Positions 58,654 through 64,000 of a stretch of DNA of 64,000 nt are shown here, piece by piece. The position numbers were made by a program, and so were the translations under genes. The notes under the pieces were generated by a model. It worked only from the letters and a program-made list of their open reading frames with translations. It made no database searches and was not told the DNA's origin. The stretch comes from Stentor coeruleus (Eukaryota; Ciliophora; Heterotrichea; Heterotrichida; Stentoridae), in contig MPUH01000315.1 in NCBI GenBank assembly GCA_001970955.1, positions 1-64,000 of the forward strand. The letters are read 5' to 3'. How positions within the stretch are numbered: position 1 is the first letter of the stretch; every line of letters begins with the position of its first letter.

Positions 58654-59646
58654 TTAATTCTCCCCAACAACATTATCCTGATATTCATAGCTTTTCCCTG
58701 AACTCTGCTTACAAAGTCTATTCCTCCATAAATTTTTCCTATCATTTTCCCCAAAATCTTTATCTTTATTTTTTATAATCTCATCTCTAAAATCTTCAAA
58801 ATCAGCAATTTCTCCTTTAACCCATTCATGATTTTTAACATTATCTAGACTAGCTCTTATTTTCGGCTCACAGCAAAGCATATTTTCAATCAAATCTTTA
58901 AATCCATCATCTAAAATTAACCCTTTATGAGCTTTTTTATGCATTTCCCAAAAAACCTTTGGGTTTTTTGCAAGTTGTGAATAGTGCAAGTCTAAAGGTT
59001 TTGAGGAATTAAAAGGGAAGTTCAAAGTTTGTAATGTGAAAAGAATAACCCCTGCTGAGAAAATGTCCCCAGCCTGAGGTAAAAATGTTGAACTTCTAAA
59101 AATTTCAGGTGGAGTGTATTTTGATGATAAGGGTTTATATGAAAAATCATCATCTAAAGGTCTTGAATATGAGAAATCTGTGAGTTTTACATTGAAATTA
59201 CTGTCTATATAAAAATTCTCGATTTTCAAATTCCCGCAGGCAAAGCCTGCGGCATGTACTGATTCCACAGCTTTGAGTACTTTGCTAAACAGGAATCTGA
59301 CCATTTCTGACCGAGGTTTATTCATAATTTTTATAGCTTTGTATAGATCTCCATTAGGTAAAGATTCCATTAATATATAAGAACATTGATACTGAGTTCC
59401 TGACTTTTTTGTATAAACTCCTAATTGGACTATTTGTATTACTTGAACTATATTCTCACCAGATATATGCTGCAAGGCTAAGAATTCGTTCCTTGAATAA
59501 ATATCTGAAATCGTATCTTTGTATATCTTAGCTGTATAGATTATCCCTGTGCTTTGACATTGAACTTTTTTCATTATAGCCAAGTGTTGGACTCCTAACT
59601 TATGGAGAATTAGATAGTTGTCAAGTGTACTCAGCTGACGTGCCAT
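58654..59646 (-). CDS. Pseudokinase of the protein-kinase fold (330 aa)
   Basis: The kinase fold is clear: YTAKIY keeps the ATP-binding lysine, then the hinge SYILMESLPNGDLYK, the C-lobe LPQAGDIFSAGVILFTLQTL, and CCEPKIRASLDNVKNHEWV near the end. The catalytic loop that should read HRDLKPEN reads CGNLKIEN (about residue 136), so the catalytic aspartate and the HRD histidine and arginine are gone. DFG is changed to DFS (near 157), and the glycine loop is degenerate (LGVQHLA). The overall layout is closest to the CAMK group. It probably acts as a scaffold or regulator. The losses in all three sites argue against sequencing errors, and the frame is intact. Confidence 0.88.
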   Translation of the reverse strand: MARQLSTLDNYLILHKLGVQHLAIMKKVQCQSTGIIYTAKIYKDTISDIYSRNEFLALQHISGENIVQVIQIVQLGVYTKKSGTQYQCSYILMESLPNGDLYKAIKIMNKPRSEMVRFLFSKVLKAVESVHAAGFACGNLKIENFYIDSNFNVKLTDFSYSRPLDDDFSYKPLSSKYTPPEIFRSSTFLPQAGDIFSAGVILFTLQTLNFPFNSSKPLDLHYSQLAKNPKVFWEMHKKAHKGLILDDGFKDLIENMLCCEPKIRASLDNVKNHEWVKGEIADFEDFRDEIIKNKDKDFGENDRKNLWRNRLCKQSSGKSYEYQDNVVGEN

Positions 59647-60398
59647 GAAAAATATTATAATTTTTTTTTTTTAAGCATTTCTTTAAAGTTTTTTTTGGAT
59701 TTCAAGTTTGAAGGCTATGACTGGATGGCTTCGGGATTGATTCAGGAAAAATTTCGAGTTTGGGAAACTTGAGGATTTTGTATTGGGATTTATATGATAA
59801 AAATAAAAGAAGAGTATAATTTTAGATTTGTTGTAAGAGTTTATCTAGAGATATTTTTTTGTATAGGTTTTTTAAAGGGTTTATTATGGTAGAAAAGATT
59901 AGGGAATTATTTTATTATATTTAATTATGGTAGATATGGTTGTTAGAAAAGTTTAGGATTTATTGTTAGAGATTTTTATTAAGATTGGAATGATGGTAGA
60001 AGTTGATGAGGATAATATGAAGGAATTTAGGTATATTGATGAGGTTGGGTAGTAATATTATGTGTTTTTTAGGTTTTTTTAGTTAAAATCAAAGCTTTGT
60101 CATGCTGAGTTGCGAAAAAAAAGGTAAATATGCATGATATTGCAGATTATGAGGATGCTTAGCTGGTGCAGATATTTGGATAATGAATTTAAAGCAAAAT
60201 TTATCTGATTTATTTATATTAAAACAGTGTAATAGTTACAAGATCTTCTTCAGTTTAGTAATATAAAATCATAATTATTAAAACATTTTAACTACATCTA
60301 AACCCTAAAAAATCATCATATTATCATAATAAAAACCTTCTATAAAACTATTATTGAATATATTTTTACTTCAAATTTATATAAATTTATCTTTTAGT
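59647..60398. other. Intergenic, no gene
   Basis: G/T-rich left part next to the pseudokinase promoter. No open frame or repeat noticed. Confidence 0.5.
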
Positions 60399-60835
60399 AT
60401 GGATAAACTCTATTATTTCACTCTATCAGAAATCAAAGAATACAAAAATACTTTCAGCTATACGAAATTGATAGCATGAGATGGGTTAAAAAATCAATCT
60501 CCGAAGCCTTATAATTAATATAAAATACATTTGTGGGAATTTCAATTTTGAAAAAGTTATAAAAAAATCAGATTTTGAATGCAACGGTACAATAGAGTTT
60601 CCAGAGTTTTTAGCTATAATATCTAATTTTCATAAGTCAATTCAGATAAAAAAATAATGAGTGAAAATTTTGATATGATAGATATTAATGATGATGGATA
60701 TGCATTCCTGAATTTAACAAAATCCTAGATTTCTGAACTGTTTCGTTTTGATATGGATGGAAGTGATTTACTATCAAAAGATGAATTTTTATATATAATA
60801 ACTAGTATAGTCAGAAAAAATAAAATTTATTAGAG
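60399..60835 (+). pseudogene. Decayed calmodulin/centrin-like four-EF-hand gene
   Basis: The plus strand, read in changing frames, gives four EF-hands in order. The first is LSEIKEYKNTF then QLYEIDSMRWVKKSISEAL (compare calmodulin IAEFKEAFSLFDKDGDG). The second, FECNGTIEFPEFLAIIS at 60574-60624, is close to calmodulin DGNGTIDFPEFLTMM. The third is FDMIDINDDGYAFLNL at 60672-60719, and the fourth LFRFDMDGSDLLSKDEFLYI at 60738-60797. Several stops and frame changes break it (TGA near 60480, TAA/TGA near 60655-60662, TAG near 60728). No 15-nt introns repair it. The length of 437 nt equals a whole calmodulin-sized gene. It is a relic of an EF-hand sensor; exact parent unknown. Confidence 0.8.
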
Positions 60836-61261
60836 TTTTAACTATCTAGTTTTTGATTAGATAAGTAGTATAATATTTATTTTGTTTCTAATAGACTTTA
60901 AAGATATTTTTCAAGCTAAATATTTTTGTTTATCTGATAAATTTAAAATTCTAGTCCTCGTTAAGCACAATTCAAACATCAAAAACTTCACAACCAATTC
61001 ATTTAAAGCTTTTAATATACAATTTACAAATCCTATAGCAAATAACCCCATTAAAAATTTTTATTTAAAATACTCAAACCAAAAACATAAATAAAATCCA
61101 AAAAACTAAACACAATCTTTTAATTTTTCCTAGTCTTGATACTTAATTTTCTCTATTTTACTTTCTAACTGCNTTAATTTTCTCTATTTTACTTTCTAAC
61201 TGCTAAAATTTTATATTTACTTAACAATTTTATAGATTTATTAAAATTTTTTATTAAAACA
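60836..61261. other. Intergenic with a single-N duplicated join at 61173
   Basis: Bases 61143-61172 and 61174-61203 are the same 30 nt (starting ttaattttctctattttac) on both sides of the N. Nothing else is seen; a 70-codon frame at 60882-61094 is low-complexity and not believed. Confidence 0.7.
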
Positions 61262-62335
61262 CTATTCAGGTAAAAGTAAGCTTTCAATAATTTGCTTGTC
61301 TAAATCAATGGATTCGGGGTACATAGAAATTGTACTGATAATCGATCGTTTTTTTAAAAGTTCTAAATCTTGGACAAAAGAGTTTGTGAAAAAAATATCA
61401 AGTGGTGATGTTTCTTCATCTGGTTTAGTTATTCTTTTTGGGTTGGGGTTGAGTTTTTCTACAGACTCTTTTGAACTTGGGATTCCTTCTTCATGAAGTC
61501 GGTCTTCGATATATTTTATTAATATAGGTGAAGATGCCATTATTAGAAGTTCTTCAAACATGTATTTTATGTCAAGTTTAACTTTTTCTACGAGGTATTC
61601 AACGATGTCTATATAAGAATAAGAAGTCTTCTTCCTCATTCCAGCTACAGCAATCATAATAGCATTTTCCTTAAAATCGTTCAAAGCTTCAAAATTGGCA
61701 TTTGTATTCTCATGTAAATACTTAACTAAATTATAATGTCCCTCTCTGCAAGCAATCAAAGCACAATTTTCCCCACTGGTCTCTTCCCTCGAGTTAACAT
61801 CAAAATCACTAGGAATCGTCGCTAACTCAGAAAAATACTCATAAATATAAGCGACTATACCAACTTGTCCTGCATGAGCTGCAACATGTATCGGTAAGCC
61901 TTTAACAGGGATATTTTCTTTTTGTGTAAAAGCAAAACTATAACTATTTTCTGATTGTGATCTATTAGTCTGAAGATAATAAGGAAAATAAATTTTTAAT
62001 ATTTCCACATATCCTTCTATGCATATAGTATGCATTACAGAAATATTTTCTTTTGATAAAATTTCTTCCATTAAAACAGGACTACAATTGTTTTCAATAA
62101 GTAGTCTAAAAAGCTCAAACCTGTTTTGAAGCAAACATAGTCCTAATGCATTTATCATTATGTTTTCATGTTTTATCAATACGCTATCGAAAATTTCGAT
62201 AGTTGAAACTGATTTAAAATAGTTTAGAAGAGCTGAAAGTCTTTTTGTTGAACCTAAATTTATAGCTTGAAGGATTTTTGTTGCATCTCCAGCTACAGAT
62301 CTGCTGTCTCGGTTGCATGATTGCCAACATCCCAT
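61262..62335 (-). CDS. Ankyrin-repeat protein with probable N-terminal lipid anchor (357 aa)
   Basis: The start MGCWQSCNRD is a strong dual-acylation signal (Gly2 for myristate, Cys3 and Cys7 for palmitate), so the protein is likely membrane-bound. Ankyrin-like helical repeats run from about residue 20 to 265. The best are GLPIHVAAHAGQVGIVAYIY and NCALIACREGHYNLVKYLHE, and the others are degenerate. The C-terminal 70 residues are charged and unstructured. There is no enzyme domain. It probably acts as a membrane-tethered binding scaffold. The gene has no introns. Confidence 0.85.
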   Translation of the reverse strand: MGCWQSCNRDSRSVAGDATKILQAINLGSTKRLSALLNYFKSVSTIEIFDSVLIKHENIMINALGLCLLQNRFELFRLLIENNCSPVLMEEILSKENISVMHTICIEGYVEILKIYFPYYLQTNRSQSENSYSFAFTQKENIPVKGLPIHVAAHAGQVGIVAYIYEYFSELATIPSDFDVNSREETSGENCALIACREGHYNLVKYLHENTNANFEALNDFKENAIMIAVAGMRKKTSYSYIDIVEYLVEKVKLDIKYMFEELLIMASSPILIKYIEDRLHEEGIPSSKESVEKLNPNPKRITKPDEETSPLDIFFTNSFVQDLELLKKRSIISTISMYPESIDLDKQIIESLLLPE

Positions 62336-63105
62336 TTTTTATATTTGATATTATTGAAATAGTAGGAGAATATGATAGAGATGAGGATTTTGAATGATTT
62401 TTTTTAGGAGACAAAGGTGGAGATGATAAAATAATGCCTTATGAACTAGATATTTGAACTATTAAGATGCTATAATAGGGATAATGAAAAAAAAATATAC
62501 TAGAACTACCTTTAAAGATTTGAAAATAAAATGAAAATACTCTAAAACCCATTAGGTTTAGACATCAAAATCATAATAACTAAAAAACAATCCTCTTTAA
62601 AATAATAATCCTAAGTTCTTTTCACCATAAATCCTCTAAACTGGCTAATTAAAAAAAAATTATCTTTTGAGGTTTTAATTAATTTGTGATGAATTTTGAT
62701 AGAGCAAACCAAATGATACATTCTCAAATGGTTTAATACCTTAAGACTATAAAGTTTATTTTGTCTATGCATTACAAAGATTAAAAATAAGAGCATTTAT
62801 TATCTTAGAGTATGCTAATCAATGCTCAAACTATATAAGTTCATAAAAAAACACTGATTAAGTAATAGGAAATCAATATATAATCATAGTTTTAGATAAT
62901 CGGCTATTGTATAGTCTAAAAAACCGAAAAACAATAAGCTTTTTATTTGTAGGAGATAGTCTGATATAATTATTATATGAGTGGGTATTATATTTTTTTG
63001 TAGAAACTGTATATAATATTTAGGAACCTGCTGAGATTATATACAATCAGAAGATTTTTATAATTATAAAAGGCCTGTTAATATAACTTAGCCTTTATTT
63101 TTGTC
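62336..63105. other. Intergenic, no feature seen
   Basis: AT-rich. A 61-codon minus-strand frame at 62611-62796 is not believed to be coding. Confidence 0.45.
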
Positions 63106-63540
63106 ATGAAAAGTACTTTTATGCAAAGGATTATTACTGATAAGATTTCTGAAATTTTCATTATAACTTTTTATATGTATGCTCAGAGAAATAATGATAT
63201 TTTTTATAGATTTCATCAGATTAATTATAGCACTGGTTTTATGAATTGCAAAGTGTTGATTGGAAAAAGGTGTCAAGTTTATTAGGATAATTATTTTTAC
63301 TTTAAGACATCGGGCATTATAATAAGATTGATTTTGAAGGATATTTTGAAAGAAATCAAGAATTGTTTCATGGTATTCAAAGAAGCTAAAAGCTAGAAAG
63401 CATTAATAGTTTATATTTTCCAAAATTATANGAAAGCATTAATAGTTTATATTTTCCAAAATTATATATTATAAATAGTTTGCTCCAAAATAAACTGTAG
63501 AAGCTCATCCCAAAACTTAAAAAACTAGGTCTTATTAATT
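63106..63540 (+). pseudogene. Possible decayed leucine-rich protein fragment
   Basis: From the ATG at 63106 the plus strand is open for 58 codons (MKSTFMQRIITDKISEIFII...), stops at a TAG near 63281, and continues in the same frame to about 63395 (IRLILKDILKEIKNCFMVFK). In a shifted frame it then reads LESINSLYFPKLYIIN and KLIPKLKKLGLIN, which have the leucine spacing of LRRs. A single N at 63431 with 35-nt duplicated flanks lies inside. At least two lesions break it. Family call is weak. Confidence 0.4.
63396..63466. repeat. 35-nt exact duplication around a single N (assembly join)
   Basis: Bases 63396-63430 and 63432-63466 are identical (starting gaaagcattaatagtttata), separated by the N at 63431. 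Confidence 0.85.
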
Positions 63541-63777
63541 AATTATATGAAAAAAAGATTAAATCCCACCTCTTATCCATACTTCGACTGTATTACATTA
63601 GAAAATTTCTATTAGTTGGAATTTTTAATTAAAAAAAAATTACACAAAAAAACATAGCCTAAACTCTTTGAAACTAACTAACTATCCCTAAACTTATAAT
63701 AATCTAACAAAAAAACTATCAGAAATTATAGTTTTTAAAAAAACAACTAGGAAAAGTTACTAAATTGCAATATAAAA

Positions 63778-64000
63778 ATGAAATGGTGTTCTTGCTTGAA
63801 AATTTTCAAGCTTATAAAATCCCGTAGTGTGTAATATTTAAATAGTATACCTGAAATACCATGTGAAAATAATCCAGATATTGAGCATGACAGTAGTAAA
63901 GATAATGTTACAATGAATGTAAACATAGATGAATCCTCTTACCGAAGACGATCGAAAATAATAAACGTTCTCGGTAGTTCAATAACTGTGGGGATAAAAA
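63778..64000 (+). CDS. 5' end of a gene running off the right edge (two exons seen)
   Basis: The ATG at 63778 starts MKWCSCLKIFKLIKSRS. A 15-nt intron at 63831-63845 (gtaatatttaaatag), holding in-frame stops, is removed to join VIPEIPCENNPDIEHDSSK and continue open to the window's end (RRRSKIINVLGSSITVGIK). The basic Cys-containing N-terminus could be palmitoylated. The last residues might be the first strand and glycine-rich loop of a kinase or nucleotide-binding domain, but too little is visible to say. Confidence 0.65.
63831..63845 (+). other. 15-nt intron (gtaatatttaaatag)
   Basis: Splits a Val codon (GT|T). Removing it turns a 19-codon dead end into an open frame to the window edge. Confidence 0.85.

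Noticed and set aside
61262-62335. A link between the ankyrin protein and toxin-like or immune ankyrin systems
   Set aside because: No enzyme or effector domain is present; it reads as an ordinary membrane-anchored ankyrin protein.

Overview
This window looks like macronuclear DNA of a heterotrich ciliate, most likely Stentor or a close relative. The evidence is very AT-rich DNA, long uninterrupted reading frames (up to 1,607 codons) under the standard genetic code, very short intergenic gaps, genes on both strands, and 15-nt introns of the form GTAA...AG. The proteins are eukaryotic and fit a large ciliated cell: SPEF2/CPC1, C2CD3, a kinesin-1-like motor, a CDPK, EF-hand proteins, a DHHC acyltransferase and KLC-type TPR repeats. 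I could run no searches. Every family name rests on motifs and remembered alignments.

Layout. 1-1754: broken array of 42-residue TPR repeats, entering from the left edge. 1836-4422: a possible small gene with one in-frame stop, a small basic protein and a secreted EGF-repeat protein. 4876-17606: SPEF2-like central-pair protein, C2CD3-like centriole protein, PP2A-type phosphatase and methionyl-tRNA synthetase. 17607-19585: long non-coding stretch with one copy of a dispersed repeat. 19586-30638: RBR-like zinc-finger protein, a four-exon beta-propeller/helical protein, NAT10, SDHAF2, an EF-hand-like protein and a choline-transporter-like protein. 31173-36285: two unknown basic or coiled-coil proteins, a PP2C phosphatase, a protein with four helix-turn-helix units and a second, inverted copy of the dispersed repeat. 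36286-42557: a 1,073-aa secreted protein, a GNL3/NUG1-type GTPase, RCL1 and a small unknown gene. 42668-43797: a decayed copy of the ISWI C-terminus. 44577-56028: CDPK, a twin-CX3C protein, a TBC RabGAP split by a duplication, an inactive USP-like protein, SKP1, kinesin and a DHHC enzyme. 56481-64000: coiled-coil protein, pseudokinase, decayed calmodulin-like gene, ankyrin protein, decayed leucine-rich stretch, and the first exons of a gene leaving the right edge.

Themes. Ribosome assembly and RNA modification (NAT10, GNL3/NUG1, RCL1), cilium and basal body (SPEF2, C2CD3) and calcium or phosphorylation signalling (CDPK, PP2C, PP2A, pseudokinase, EF-hand proteins) recur, but nothing shows that they form operons or one pathway. 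I found no CRISPR array, rRNA, clear tRNA, telomere or intact transposon. I see no clearly new multi-gene system. The most informative observations are several relic host genes between healthy ones, a dispersed ~129-bp repeat, near absence of TGA as a stop codon, tiny introns, a strand-composition switch in the intergenic DNA, and four single-N joins whose flanks are exact duplicates.
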